64,000 nucleotides of DNA, from NCBI GenBank assembly GCA_004292675.1, contig RDXO01000013.1, positions 1-64,000 of the forward strand, read 5' to 3'. Positions 33,792 to 42,204 of this stretch are shown here, piece after piece. The number at the start of each line of letters is the position of its first letter. The first letter of the stretch is position 1. The notes below the pieces were generated by a model. The model was not told the DNA's origin, made no database searches, and saw only the letters and a program-made list of their open reading frames with translations. Origin of the DNA: Alphaproteobacteria bacterium. GTDB lineage: Bacteria > Pseudomonadota > Alphaproteobacteria > Rickettsiales > UBA998. The translations under genes and the position numbers were made by a program.

Positions 33792-33858
33792 CTATAGTGC
33801 CGTACTGCTTTTATAATTCCCTATGAATATGAGAAATTATAAAGGCAAGGCACTATAT
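33792..33858 (+). repeat. Repeat family 2-related hairpin overlapping the folE stop
   Basis: CTATAGTGCC...TTTTATAATT ...AAATTATAAAGGCAAGGCACTATA. The inverted repeat overlaps the last codon position of folE on the minus strand (TAG at 33853-33855), so its RNA would form a stem right at the end of the folE message. Confidence 0.6.
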
Positions 33859-34485
33859 ATTGATCGAACCAATCGCGGGGGAGCAGACAAGTGTCATAAA
33901 TTCTTGACGTGTGAGAGGGTCTTCTTTGAACACACCCAATAAACGGCTCGTCACGGTTGTGGTTGCAGTTTTGTGAACGCCACGGGTGGTCATGCACTGA
34001 TGCGCGGCATCAATGACGACGGCAACACCTTTTGGTTGCAATACCTCATTAAGCGTATCCGCAATTTGCGCTGTCATGGTTTCTTGCGTTTGTAGGCGTT
34101 TTGCATAAATATCAAGCAAGCGAGCCAATTTTGAAATGCCAACAACGCGCTTATCAGGAATATAGGCAATATGCGCGACACCAATAATAGGCACCATATG
34201 ATGCTCGCAATGCGATTCAACGCGCATATTTTTCAACAGCACCATCTCATCATACCCTTCGACTTCTTCAAATGTTTTGGAGAGAATAGCTTTGGGGTCT
34301 TCATCATAGCCTGCGAAAAATTCACGATAGGCATGGACAACACGTTTCGGAGTTTCAATCAATCCTTCACGCAACACATCATCGCCTGCCCATGCAATCA
34401 GCGTGCGTACTGCCGCTTCCGCTTCTTCTTGGCTTGGGCGTGCAATCTCATGAGGTGTGTGAGAAAGAGTAGTCAGTGTGGGCAT
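33853..34485 (-). CDS. folE: GTP cyclohydrolase I
   Basis: 210 residues. Zinc and catalytic motifs are present: VESHCEHHMVPIIGVAHIAYIP (about 98-119), GISKLARLLDIYAKRLQTQE (about 124-143) and AHQCMTTRGVHK (about 168-179). Converts GTP to dihydroneopterin triphosphate, the first step to tetrahydrofolate and also the precursor used by QueD, encoded at 37258. The stop codon is inside a hairpin repeat. Confidence 0.96.
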   Translation of the reverse strand: MPTLTTLSHTPHEIARPSQEEAEAAVRTLIAWAGDDVLREGLIETPKRVVHAYREFFAGYDEDPKAILSKTFEEVEGYDEMVLLKNMRVESHCEHHMVPIIGVAHIAYIPDKRVVGISKLARLLDIYAKRLQTQETMTAQIADTLNEVLQPKGVAVVIDAAHQCMTTRGVHKTATTTVTSRLLGVFKEDPLTRQEFMTLVCSPAIGSINI

Positions 34486-34579
34486 ATGGTGACATCCTAT
34501 AAAAACATTCTATGATTAATTTTATATAGGTTGTTCTTGGCAGTGATGCAAGCATCTGTACGGATAAAAAGAATATTTA

Positions 34580-35080
34580 CTAACGTGACAGGGTAATTTC
34601 AGGATCATCACGTGTGCGTGGGGGCGTGATGGGCGCACTGATCGTGAGTTCTTCTGACTTTTGGCATGATGGTGTATCATCACGGCGGGCGTGAAAAGCC
34701 GTGCGTAATTCTGTCTGAGTGTTATTATTATGTGCGATTGGTTCAACTCTTAATTCGGAAGAATGCCCCTGTTCACGAACGCGACTACGCTCTTGGCTTG
34801 GTTCGCGGCGTGATTTGGCGCGTTCCGAACTTGAATCTTGCTGCCGTTCTGAGTTTGAATCGGGAGCAGCACGCGCCGCCGCAACCAACATCACGCCGAT
34901 CGCCATCATCGCAATAGTGCCAAAATTGACTCCACCAAAAAGCATCGCAAGACCACCAAGCCCCAACACCAGCCATGAACCTTCATTGCGCACAAAATCA
35001 AAGATGCCTCGGGTCATTTTGCCACGATTCTTCTTTTTTTCTTCTTCGCTGATCTTGGGTTCAGTATTCCATTCGGTCAT
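34580..35080 (-). CDS. Pho-box set protein E: membrane protein with charged Ser/Arg tail
   Basis: 166 residues from ATG 35080 (an upstream in-frame start at 35167 would run through the promoter). A basic, Lys-rich N-terminus is followed by two closely spaced hydrophobic segments (about 36-70; WLVLGLGGLAMLFGG, GTIAMMAIGVMLVAAA). The remaining 95 residues are strongly polar (SERQQDSSSERAKSRREPSQERS) and surely disordered. No family. The -10 hexamer ends 7 nt before the ATG, so its mRNA may be leaderless. Confidence 0.65.
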   Translation of the reverse strand: MTEWNTEPKISEEEKKKNRGKMTRGIFDFVRNEGSWLVLGLGGLAMLFGGVNFGTIAMMAIGVMLVAAARAAPDSNSERQQDSSSERAKSRREPSQERSRVREQGHSSELRVEPIAHNNNTQTELRTAFHARRDDTPSCQKSEELTISAPITPPRTRDDPEITLSR

Positions 35081-35087
35081 AAATTTT

Positions 35088-35121
35088 ATTCTAGCATCGT
35101 TAGATGTCAGAATGATGACAA
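35088..35121 (-). promoter_or_regulatory. Pho-box-like promoter for protein E
   Basis: On the minus strand: TTGTCAT-CATT-CTGACAT (35121-35104), 10-bp spacer, TAGAAT (35093-35088), then only seven bases to the ATG. Transcription would start at or next to the start codon. Confidence 0.7.
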
Positions 35122-35133
35122 TGATCGCGATTT

Positions 35134-35180
35134 TTGTCATGAAATTGTCACGATACTTTTGCGACAAAATAAGGTATAAA
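35134..35180 (+). promoter_or_regulatory. Pho-box-like promoter for protein F (displaced box)
   Basis: TTGTCAT-GAAA-TTGTCAC (35134-35151), then 23 bp to TATAAA (35175-35180). A further half-site-like TTGCGAC sits at 35159-35165. The spacing is longer than in the five canonical copies, as for B and G. Confidence 0.5.
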
Positions 35181-35218
35181 TTTAAACGTGGTACTGTTGC
35201 TTTGTAAAAGGAGTTGTT

Positions 35219-35764
35219 GTGGAAGTGCTAGATAAGGCTTTGGATCTCTCTGTAAAAGAGATAAAAAACAATCTGACATGGAAGAATTTTTGGGTCGCTG
35301 TCGGCGTGATTGCCCTTCCTGTGGTTGCGATGATCGTTATTGGTATGTGTACGGGGTTATTCCTTGATGCGGGGCTTTTGAGTAGTGCTGCTGCTAGTCC
35401 GAGCGGTGGTGTGCTTGGGACATTGGCAGGATGGGGTGTCAATGGCTTTTTTGGTGCGATTACGGTTGGGACGTGTTTTTATCAAGCCAATGCCTATGCG
35501 CAAGATAATCAAATTAAAGAAGAACGACTACATGATCAGGTCAAGGAAGAAGCCCAGCAAACCGCTCTTGAAGCGAATGTTCTTAAAGTATCGCAAAACT
35601 TAAATCAATTAGCGCAAGAAGTAGGTACGATTAAATCTGTCCATATGTCTGAAGCACCAGATATGAGTGCGCGCACAAAAGAAGCGTCGCCTTCGGCGGT
35701 GATTAATGCAGCGGAGCGTCACGGTGCTGTTGCGCAGGAGCTTGCCTTGGGTAAGGCGTATTAA
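35219..35764 (+). CDS. Pho-box set protein F: two-helix membrane protein
   Basis: 181 residues starting at GTG 35219, chosen because AAAAGGAG ends 5 nt before it. Two hydrophobic stretches (about 24-45; FWVAVGVIALPVVAMIVIGMC, and 60-85; Gly-rich) are followed by a coiled-coil-like segment (about 95-140; QIKEERLHDQVKEEAQQTALEANVLKVSQNLNQLAQEV). Ends QELALGKAY. No family. Divergent from protein E across a 138-bp region holding both boxes. Confidence 0.7.
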   Translation: MEVLDKALDLSVKEIKNNLTWKNFWVAVGVIALPVVAMIVIGMCTGLFLDAGLLSSAAASPSGGVLGTLAGWGVNGFFGAITVGTCFYQANAYAQDNQIKEERLHDQVKEEAQQTALEANVLKVSQNLNQLAQEVGTIKSVHMSEAPDMSARTKEASPSAVINAAERHGAVAQELALGKAY

Positions 35765-35772
35765 ATCACGAT

Positions 35773-35822
35773 CTATAGCGTGTCACGATAGGGTTAGTTA
35801 CGTTTATATAAGCGTGCCTATC
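35773..35822 (+). repeat. Repeat family 3, partial copy
   Basis: TATAGCGTGTCACGATAGGGTTAGTTACGTTTATATAAGCGTGCCTATC: the same sequence family as 41985-42049 on the other strand, but the right arm stops at CCTATC where a family 1 element begins. This suggests the family 1 element interrupted it. Confidence 0.6.
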
Positions 35823-36056
35823 TTACCACCCCTCATGAGATATGAATGGCTTACTCTCCCGCCTGCGGGGGAGTCCAAGAATCAAGGTTTTTCAACGAAA
35901 AACCGCAGATGATTGGGTGGGGGGCAATAGAATGCACCCCCACGGTTCAGCATCGGATTTCTTTTGAGAAATCCTTGCTTCACTAGCTCCCCCGCAGGCG
36001 GGGGAGCATAAGACCGAATGCATAGCGTGAAATATTTACATAGTGTGAAAGGTGGC
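35823..36056 (-). repeat. Interspersed repeat family 1, copy 5 (full length, reversed)
   Basis: About 234 bp, from TTACCACCCCTCATGAGA to TGAAAGGTGGCAAG, i.e. CTT[AG]CCACC at both ends in inverted orientation. Contains the CTCCCCCGCAGGCGGGGGAG palindrome, GGATTTCTTTTGAGAAATCC and GGTTTTTCAACGAAAAACC. Fills most of the 35765-36142 gap; the remainder should hold the galM promoter. Confidence 0.85.
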
Positions 36057-36142
36057 AAGCGTACCTATGAAACATTTGCTAGTTTGCGAAAAACATGCTA
36101 ATTTGTGCATCTTTATGAATATAGTAGCACATTAGAGCGCAT

Positions 36143-37204
36143 ATGACAGAGACGCAACTTGAAATCCAAAAAATAACTTTGAGCAATCAGCATGGTATGA
36201 GCGTTGATCTCACCAATTTTGGTGCGACGATCATGTCCATTAACGTGCCTGATAAATATGGAACGCTCGGTGATGTGGTGATTGGCTATAATCAACCAGA
36301 AGATTATCGGGATAAGGATAATCCTTCGATGGGTGTGCCGGGTCGCTATGCGGGGCGCATTGGAGGGGGAAGTTTTCATCTAGAAGGGGTGGACTACACG
36401 CTTGATCAAAATAATGGCAGAAATTGCCTGCATGGTGGGAATAATAGTTTATATAAAACAACATGGAACATTGAAGCATTATCCCCTCAAAGTGTGACGT
36501 TCGGGTGTATTTCACCTGAGGGTGATGGAGGCAATGGGATCGATAGAACGGGTTTCCCGGGCAATCTTGATGTGCGCGTCACCTATACGCTTAACGATAA
36601 TAATGCCATCACGATCCGCTATGAGGCAGAGACTGATAAGCCAACAGTACTGAATCTGACGAATCACACCTATTTCAATCTGGCAGGTGAAGCAAGTGGG
36701 CGTAATGTTACTGATCTGATAGTGACGATGCCCGCAAAGGAATATCTTGCCGTTGATGCGGAGATGCTTCCTCATGAGATCGTACCTGTAGCGGGAACGC
36801 CCTTTGATTTTACTACGCCCAAACCTCTATCACATGCTTTAGCACACACGGATGATCCACAAATTAACATAGCGGGCGGGGGTATTGACCATACATTCCT
36901 TATACCAGACTATGATGGCACAACACTGCGTTTGGCAGCTCATGCAGAAGACCTTGAGAGCGGACGCAGCATGGATGTGTACACCACAGAACTAAGTATG
37001 CAGGTGTATACACCGAACTCGTTGGCAACGATTCCAACAAAAGATGGCACAAAACAGCATGGACGGCATGATGCCATTTGTTTTGAAACACAACATCTTC
37101 CTGATAGCCCGAATCATCCTGAATATCCGACAACGATATTAAAACCGGGTGAACGCTATACATCCGAAACTATGTATCAATTTTCCGTGCAAGCAGCGCG
37201 TTGA
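36143..37204 (+). CDS. galM: Aldose 1-epimerase (mutarotase)
   Basis: 353 residues of the galactose mutarotase fold. Landmarks are NCLHGG (about 91-96), NLTNHTYFNLAGE with the catalytic His (about 171-183), GGIDHTFLI (about 246-254) and AICFETQHLPDSPNHPEYPTT with the catalytic Glu (about 310-330). It interconverts alpha and beta aldoses, supplying beta/alpha-glucose for glucokinase of the Entner-Doudoroff operon further along. Cytosolic; no signal peptide. Confidence 0.93.
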   Translation: MTETQLEIQKITLSNQHGMSVDLTNFGATIMSINVPDKYGTLGDVVIGYNQPEDYRDKDNPSMGVPGRYAGRIGGGSFHLEGVDYTLDQNNGRNCLHGGNNSLYKTTWNIEALSPQSVTFGCISPEGDGGNGIDRTGFPGNLDVRVTYTLNDNNAITIRYEAETDKPTVLNLTNHTYFNLAGEASGRNVTDLIVTMPAKEYLAVDAEMLPHEIVPVAGTPFDFTTPKPLSHALAHTDDPQINIAGGGIDHTFLIPDYDGTTLRLAAHAEDLESGRSMDVYTTELSMQVYTPNSLATIPTKDGTKQHGRHDAICFETQHLPDSPNHPEYPTTILKPGERYTSETMYQFSVQAAR

Positions 37205-37257
37205 ATGCGCGTTGGATAGTGCTTCCCAAACGCGCTAAGGGTTGCTATAATGTGACC

Positions 37258-37785
37258 ATGAGTTACGCTATCCAATTTGAACGCCGCATCAGCATGGCGC
37301 ACCGCTTAATTGCTGGTGCAAGCGAAAAATGCGCCACACCGCACGGGCATAATGAATATATACGTGTATGGCTGCAACCTGAAAACCTCCCCTTGCTTGC
37401 CCCTTATAATATGGTGGCATCCTTTGAGGATTTGAAGCGTACATGGCATCGCTGGTTGGATGATGTGGTGGATCATGCCTTGCAGTTAAACCATACTGAT
37501 CCATTGCTTAGTTATTTTCAGCAGCATGAACCGCAGCGACTTTCGCGCATCATGGTGACACCCTATGATCCCACCACGGAAATGACGTGCGCCTTATATG
37601 CGTGTAAATTGCAGGCATTGATTGCAGCCGAGGGCTTGCCTGTCACCCTCCATGCCTTAGAAGTGGAAGAAACGCCCACGAATAAGGTGCGCCTTGATGC
37701 ACTTGCGCGCGATGCCACCATCATCATGTTACAACAACAACAAGGATGGTGGAATCGTGCAGACCTAAGCATGAATGATCTTTAG
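37258..37785 (+). CDS. queD: 6-carboxytetrahydropterin synthase family (QueD-like)
   Basis: 175 residues from ATG 37258, 9 nt after a TATAAT (37244-37249). Family motifs: FERRISMAHRL with the first zinc His, EKCATPHGHNEYIRVWL with the catalytic Cys and two zinc His (about 24-40), VDHALQLNH (about 74-82), and EVEETPTNKV with the substrate Glu. It uses the FolE product in queuosine biosynthesis. The N-terminus begins close to the promoter, so the leader is very short. The length is larger than E. coli QueD (121). Confidence 0.85.
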   Translation: MSYAIQFERRISMAHRLIAGASEKCATPHGHNEYIRVWLQPENLPLLAPYNMVASFEDLKRTWHRWLDDVVDHALQLNHTDPLLSYFQQHEPQRLSRIMVTPYDPTTEMTCALYACKLQALIAAEGLPVTLHALEVEETPTNKVRLDALARDATIIMLQQQQGWWNRADLSMNDL

Positions 37786-37886
37786 AAGTAGGCGAGGCGC
37801 GTTTTTTTTACCCACTGATTTATCCTTTGTTTACTAGAATTATGCTACTGCTAAATTAAGTATGTTGTGTTTTTTCGGGATGAACC

Positions 37887-40052
37887 ATGAAGGATTTTTT
37901 TAATCGCATTAATATATCGCGCAAGTTTACGATTCTTGTCTTATGCGCGTCTGTGCTTGCTTCGGTGATTGCTACAACATGTAGCGTGTTACTCATCCGT
38001 TCGGATTTGACGGAGGAGGCAGAAGCAATACTCAAAACCGTGTCATCCATTAAACATAAAGAAATCACTCTTTATTTGGAGAAGATTCGCAATGATGTGA
38101 TCAATAATGCCCAAAGCGAGCATGTGGAACATGCGGCGCAGCAATTTTCCGAGGCGTGGAGTGCCTTGAGCGTAGAGGGCGGACAAACAAAGATATTAAA
38201 AGACCTCTATATCAATAATGTTACCCTTTCAGAACCTTTGCCCATAGGCAAGAAAGATCAGCTTTATGATGCAAAAGACGGTTCGTCATACTCGCAGGTG
38301 CATAAAAAATATCATCCTTGGTTTCATCATTTTCTACAATCGAACGGTTATTATGATATTTTTATCTTTGATACGCATGGCAATCTTATTTATTCCGTGT
38401 TCAAAGAACCTGATTTTGCAACGAACATGATTTCGGGTGAATATAAAGATACCGATCTTGGGAAAGCATATCGCACCGCCATGGAGCTAGCCAAAGGGGA
38501 AGTCGCATTTTTTGAATTACAAGCCTATGCACCAAGCAATGGAGCAGCAGCAAGTTTTATTGCCACACCTATTTTTGATGGTGAACGCCGTATCGGGGTA
38601 TTAGCCTATCAGATGCCCAATGGTAAGATTCAAGAAATGGTCGATCTTAGCAAGGATGCGGGTGTAACCACACAATCCTATCTTGTGGGAGGTGATGGGA
38701 AGTATCTGACGAATTTGAAACTCTCTGATGGAACATATAGTGATGATATGCTTAAGACAAAGGCAGATAAGCAAGTCACAGCATTGATTGAACAGGGAAA
38801 AAATGCTGAAATGATGGTGTTTGAAACGGTCAATAAAGCGGGGCATGATGCCATGGTAAGTGTGGCAGTTCTGGAAATTTTAGGGAAAAAATTTGGCTAT
38901 GTCATTGAAAAAGAACGTGATGAGATTTTAGAGCCTATTGTCGATCTGCAAATTATTTCGTATACTATTGCGTTTGTTGTGGCGTTGGGCATTGCAGGCT
39001 TTGGGTATATGCAGGCAAATAATATTGCGCGCCCTCTCACAGACATAGGTGATGCCTATGATAAGTTGAATAATCATGAACTTGAACATGAGATTCCCCA
39101 TACAGAGCGTCTGGATGAGGTTGGATTACTTGCGCGTTCAGCCGTGGTGTTCAAACGGCATATCCAAGAAAATATGGCGCAAGAAGAGAGCATGAAACAA
39201 GCGCAGCTTGATCTTGCCGATCGCTTTGAAGTGGAAATTAAGGGGTTTGTCTCTATGGTAGCAGAGGCGGCGGCGCAACTTGCTCATGCCGCGCAAGATG
39301 TGGCGACAACCGTTGGCAAAACTACAGATACATCGATGGGTGCATCCCATGCAGCGGAAGATACCGCACAAAATGTGCATTCTGTCGCACGAGCTGTAGA
39401 GCAACTTTCTTCCTCAGTGCGTGATATTTCTTCGCAAATGCAACGCTCGAATGATTTAGTGAATGAATCCGTGCGCCGCGCCGAAACAGCAGATGTTCAT
39501 GCGCAATCGCTTAGTATTGCAACGAATAAGGTGCGTGAGGTGATAGAATTTATTTCTGAAATTGCAGGACAAATTAATTTGCTTGCTCTTAATGCCACCA
39601 TCGAATCTGCACGTGCGGGTGAGGCTGGAAAAGGATTCGCAGTCGTAGCAAATGAGGTTAAAAGTCTTGCAAATCAAACGGATAAATCGATTGTTGATAT
39701 TGCGCGTGTTATAGATGAAATGAATGGCGCATCGAATAATATCGTACATTCTCTTACGTCGATCAAAGATTCTATTCGTAATATTGATTCTTCTAGTCGA
39801 TCCATTTCTAATTCCGTGCAGCAACAAATGCAGACAACCAACCTTATTGCCCAAAATATGCAAACCGCATCTGAAGGGACGGGGCTTATCAGTGAAGGCT
39901 TACATGAGGTGCGCGTTATGTCCGCAGAAGCAGATCAGTCTGCAGGGCAGATTCTGGACGCATCGCACCAGCTATCACGCCAAGCAGAACAGTTGAGCTT
40001 TCAAGTGGATTCATTCCTGCATAGGTTACGCAATGGAAATGGTGGAGGATAG
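37887..40052 (+). CDS. Transmembrane methyl-accepting chemotaxis protein
   Basis: 721 residues. Helix 1 at about 14-34, a periplasmic Cache-like sensor (about 35-350; [17 protein letters not shown] and [28 protein letters not shown]), helix 2 at about 355-375, HAMP (about 376-430), then the signalling domain with the hairpin tip [40 protein letters not shown] (about 557-596). It senses an external ligand and signals through CheA/CheW, not encoded here. The first 57 nt upstream hold no clear promoter. Confidence 0.95.
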   Translation: MKDFFNRINISRKFTILVLCASVLASVIATTCSVLLIRSDLTEEAEAILKTVSSIKHKEITLYLEKIRNDVINNAQSEHVEHAAQQFSEAWSALSVEGGQTKILKDLYINNVTLSEPLPIGKKDQLYDAKDGSSYSQVHKKYHPWFHHFLQSNGYYDIFIFDTHGNLIYSVFKEPDFATNMISGEYKDTDLGKAYRTAMELAKGEVAFFELQAYAPSNGAAASFIATPIFDGERRIGVLAYQMPNGKIQEMVDLSKDAGVTTQSYLVGGDGKYLTNLKLSDGTYSDDMLKTKADKQVTALIEQGKNAEMMVFETVNKAGHDAMVSVAVLEILGKKFGYVIEKERDEILEPIVDLQIISYTIAFVVALGIAGFGYMQANNIARPLTDIGDAYDKLNNHELEHEIPHTERLDEVGLLARSAVVFKRHIQENMAQEESMKQAQLDLADRFEVEIKGFVSMVAEAAAQLAHAAQDVATTVGKTTDTSMGASHAAEDTAQNVHSVARAVEQLSSSVRDISSQMQRSNDLVNESVRRAETADVHAQSLSIATNKVREVIEFISEIAGQINLLALNATIESARAGEAGKGFAVVANEVKSLANQTDKSIVDIARVIDEMNGASNNIVHSLTSIKDSIRNIDSSSRSISNSVQQQMQTTNLIAQNMQTASEGTGLISEGLHEVRVMSAEADQSAGQILDASHQLSRQAEQLSFQVDSFLHRLRNGNGGG

Positions 40053-40102
40053 CGGAAGCCATAGTAAACTTAAAAAAACACTTGCTTGATAAAAAAAAGA
40101 AT

Positions 40103-40116
40103 GCTAACTATAGTAT
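40103..40116 (+). promoter_or_regulatory. C-box-like operator before the MT-A70 methyltransferase
   Basis: GCTAACTATAGTAT, 16 nt before the ATG at 40132. The identical 14-mer lies, inverted, upstream of the controller gene (41738-41751). ACTATAGT is the palindromic core expected of a controller-protein half operator. Confidence 0.7.
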
Positions 40117-40131
40117 TCAAAGCGAGGAATC

Positions 40132-40857
40132 ATGAACAAAACAGCTTTACTAGATCTTTTTGGAGAAACTCAACAGCCAGAAGAAACTATTAATCCGCAC
40201 AAGTTAACGGGTTATCGTATTTACAATGCAGAGCAAAAACGCAGAACCAAACGTAATGATCTGCCTGAGCTGTATCCGGATCTACCAGAAGAAAAATATG
40301 ATATTATATATGCAGATCCACCATGGGATTATGGCGGAAAATTGCAGTTTGATAAGTCTAGTGCAAAAGCTGAAAAAATGGATTGGGATAAAAACATTTT
40401 CATTAGTTCCGCAAACTTTAAGTACCCAACTTTGAAGATGGAACAATTAAAGAAAATACCACTACTTGAAATAGCAAAAGATGATTGTTTATTGTTTATG
40501 TGGGTTACTAATCCTCACCTCGCTCAAGGTATAGAACTTGGTCAACATTGGGGGTTTCAATACAAAACAGTTGCGTTTGTCTGGGATAAGATGATTCACA
40601 ATCCAGGTAAATACACAATGTCGTATTGCGAAATGTGTTTGGTTTTTAAGCGAGGAAAAATTCCTTCTCCAAGAGGTACAAGAAATGAAAAGCAGTTGGT
40701 GCGCTCACCCAGAGGTGATCACAGCGTTAAGCCCCAAGAAATAAGAGATGCTATTCACAGAATGTTCCCTGAGCAGAAAAGAATTGAGTTGTTTGCAAGG
40801 TGTAACCCAAAAGACTGGGATGTGTGGGGACTTGATGTCAGAGAAGAGTTTGAGTAG
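40132..40857 (+). CDS. Adenine-N6 DNA methyltransferase, MT-A70 type (M of MunI-like system)
   Basis: 241 residues. The DPPW catalytic motif (62-65; YADPPWDYGG) and MT-A70 fold landmarks (LFMWVTNPHLAQGIELG; YCEMCLVFKRG; RSPRGDHSVKPQEIRDAI) define the class that contains M.MunI. Paired with a convergent MunI-like nuclease, it should methylate the inner adenine of CAATTG and protect the host. Base composition is lower in GC than the neighbours, consistent with acquisition by transfer. A C-box lies in its promoter. Confidence 0.9.
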   Translation: MNKTALLDLFGETQQPEETINPHKLTGYRIYNAEQKRRTKRNDLPELYPDLPEEKYDIIYADPPWDYGGKLQFDKSSAKAEKMDWDKNIFISSANFKYPTLKMEQLKKIPLLEIAKDDCLLFMWVTNPHLAQGIELGQHWGFQYKTVAFVWDKMIHNPGKYTMSYCEMCLVFKRGKIPSPRGTRNEKQLVRSPRGDHSVKPQEIRDAIHRMFPEQKRIELFARCNPKDWDVWGLDVREEFE

Positions 40858-40866
40858 AAAGCAAGT

Positions 40867-41469
40867 CTATTTTTCAAGAAGTGGTGAAATGCACTCATCA
40901 AAATGCTTAAAAAGCAAATCGGGATCGGGTGCTTTTCGCCAAAAGAAAAAATGATTGATGTGCTTCCCGTACCAGAATGTCACTTCTCGTACCCTGCAAG
41001 GGTCACGACTAATATCACCCAAAAAGACTGTCCAGAACGGTAAGGCAGGTTCTTGAATTCCGCTTTTTTCTCTAAGTGCAGCCGTAAGTCCTGGCGTAAA
41101 AAACTTACAAGATCTCTCATGAGCGTTGCCTCTGCCATCGGAGCGTTTTTTGCCTTCTATCCATCCATCTTGTCTCTTCACTTCAATGTAGATTGTTTTT
41201 CCAGTTTTTCCGTTCTTTATGGCGTAATCAGGAAATACACCATGTCTTGTTATTGGTTCGTTTGGGTTATAAATTTCTCTAATAACAGCCTCGGACAATG
41301 GAACGGTAACATAGATGTTTTGAAAATCTTTTGGCTTCGGAATAATCGAATATTCTGTTCCCTCGAATACTTTTGAGAAGCAATCAAAAAATGCATTTTC
41401 AGCTATAGTGGCATTATTGCCTCCATAGTCTTGCCATTTACGCCTAATTCTATTGTGGTCACTTCCCAT
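40867..41469 (-). CDS. Type II restriction endonuclease, MunI family
   Basis: 200 residues, against 202 for MunI. From memory of the MunI sequence, similarity extends over nearly the whole chain: FPDYAIKNGKTGKTIYIEVKRQDGW carries the PD-(D/E)XK site (Asp81, Glu96, Lys98); GRGNAHERSCKFFTPGL (112-128) corresponds to the DNA-recognition segment; PFWTVFLGDISRDPCRVREVTFWY follows. Predicted target C^AATTG. It is convergent with its methyltransferase (9-nt gap) and its start is overlapped by the controller gene by 11 nt, so C and R form one transcript. Confidence 0.92.
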   Translation of the reverse strand: MGSDHNRIRRKWQDYGGNNATIAENAFFDCFSKVFEGTEYSIIPKPKDFQNIYVTVPLSEAVIREIYNPNEPITRHGVFPDYAIKNGKTGKTIYIEVKRQDGWIEGKKRSDGRGNAHERSCKFFTPGLTAALREKSGIQEPALPFWTVFLGDISRDPCRVREVTFWYGKHINHFFFWRKAPDPDLLFKHFDECISPLLEK

Positions 41470-41698
41470 CTATGATGCCCTTTAAAATGTCTATTAGATT
41501 GATTTCAAGAGCTACGGAAAACCTCACCAGTGTTAGTATAGTAATATTTTTCTCGCCACGTTCTACCATCCCGATATATGTACGATGCACGTTGGCGATT
41601 GCAGCTAACTCTTCCTGAGAAATAGCTCTCTCTAAGCGTAAATCTCTTATTCGCAGCCCTAACCTTTTCAGTATGTCTTTGTCATTCTTAGATTTCAT
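41459..41698 (-). CDS. XRE-type controller protein of the restriction system
   Basis: 79 residues, one helix-turn-helix domain (about 14-68): RLGLRIRDLRLERAISQEELAAIANVHRTYIGMVERGEKN. This is the size and type of C proteins that delay nuclease expression until methylation is complete. It overlaps the nuclease start and has two operator-like sites just upstream (41724-41751). Confidence 0.9.
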   Translation of the reverse strand: MKSKNDKDILKRLGLRIRDLRLERAISQEELAAIANVHRTYIGMVERGEKNITILTLVRFSVALEINLIDILKGIIDGK

Positions 41699-41723
41699 AA
41701 GTCATTTCAAAATATCACATGAT

Positions 41724-41751
41724 GACCATAGATCTACATACTATAGTTAGC
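41724..41751 (-). promoter_or_regulatory. Double C-box upstream of the controller gene
   Basis: On the minus strand: GCTAACTATAGTAT (41751-41738), 3 bp, then GATCTATGGTC (41734-41724). Two spaced palindromic half-operators match the usual C-box arrangement, in which occupancy of the first activates and of both represses. The left box equals the one before the methyltransferase. Confidence 0.7.
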
Positions 41752-41819
41752 TTTTTGCCTCTCGCTATGTATCTGAGTAAAATTTTCTCTGGAGAAAGAT
41801 TTTTCCGTTTTTTTTACAA

Positions 41820-41897
<78 letters not shown>

Positions 41898-41908
41898 CTA
41901 AGGCTAAG

Positions 41909-41973
41909 ATATAGCACGTTTCGATAGGATGGTTCTTTTTCAAGAACACGCCTATCGAAAATTCGTGCTATAT
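41909..41973 (+). repeat. Repeat family 3, hairpin copy a
   Basis: ATATAGCACG-TTTCGATAGG ... CCTATCGAAAATTCGTGCTATAT: a 65-bp near-perfect inverted repeat. It lies just upstream of the tRNA-Ala gene. Confidence 0.65.
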
Positions 41974-41984
41974 ATTATGTATTT

Positions 41985-42049
41985 TATAGCGCGACCTCAC
42001 GATAGGTAGGCTTATATAAATGTAACTAACCTATCGTGACGCGCTATAT
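41985..42049 (+). repeat. Repeat family 3, hairpin copy b
   Basis: TATAGCGCGACCTCACGATAGG ... CCTATCGTGACGCGCTATA, the same architecture as copy a and close in sequence to the partial copy at 35773-35822. Together with copy a and family 1 copy 6 it fills the 41896-42204 gap, in which I see no gene. Confidence 0.65.
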
Positions 42050-42100
42050 GCTCTTTTTTAGACTATTACGCCACGGAATGCAACTAGGATTTTATCCTTG

Positions 42101-42200
42101 CCCCCCACCCAATCATCTGCAGTTTTTCGTTGAAAAACCTTGATTCTTGGACTCCCCCGCAGGCGAGGGAGTAAACCATTCATATCTCATGAGGGGGGGG
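42101..42200 (+). repeat. Interspersed repeat family 1, copy 6 (right half)
   Basis: CCCCCCACCCAATCATCTGC... TTTTTCGTTGAAAAA ... CTCCCCCGCAGGCGAGGGAG ... CATGAGGGGGGG. Same half as copy 3. It ends about 5 bp from the purF stop codon on the other strand, so its hairpins would be transcribed at the purF 3' end. Confidence 0.75.
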
Positions 42201-42204
42201 GATT

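Noticed and set aside
34580-35167. Longer form of protein E starting at 35167
   Set aside because: It would be translated through both Pho-box-like promoters of the intergenic region; ATG 35080 fits the promoter position.
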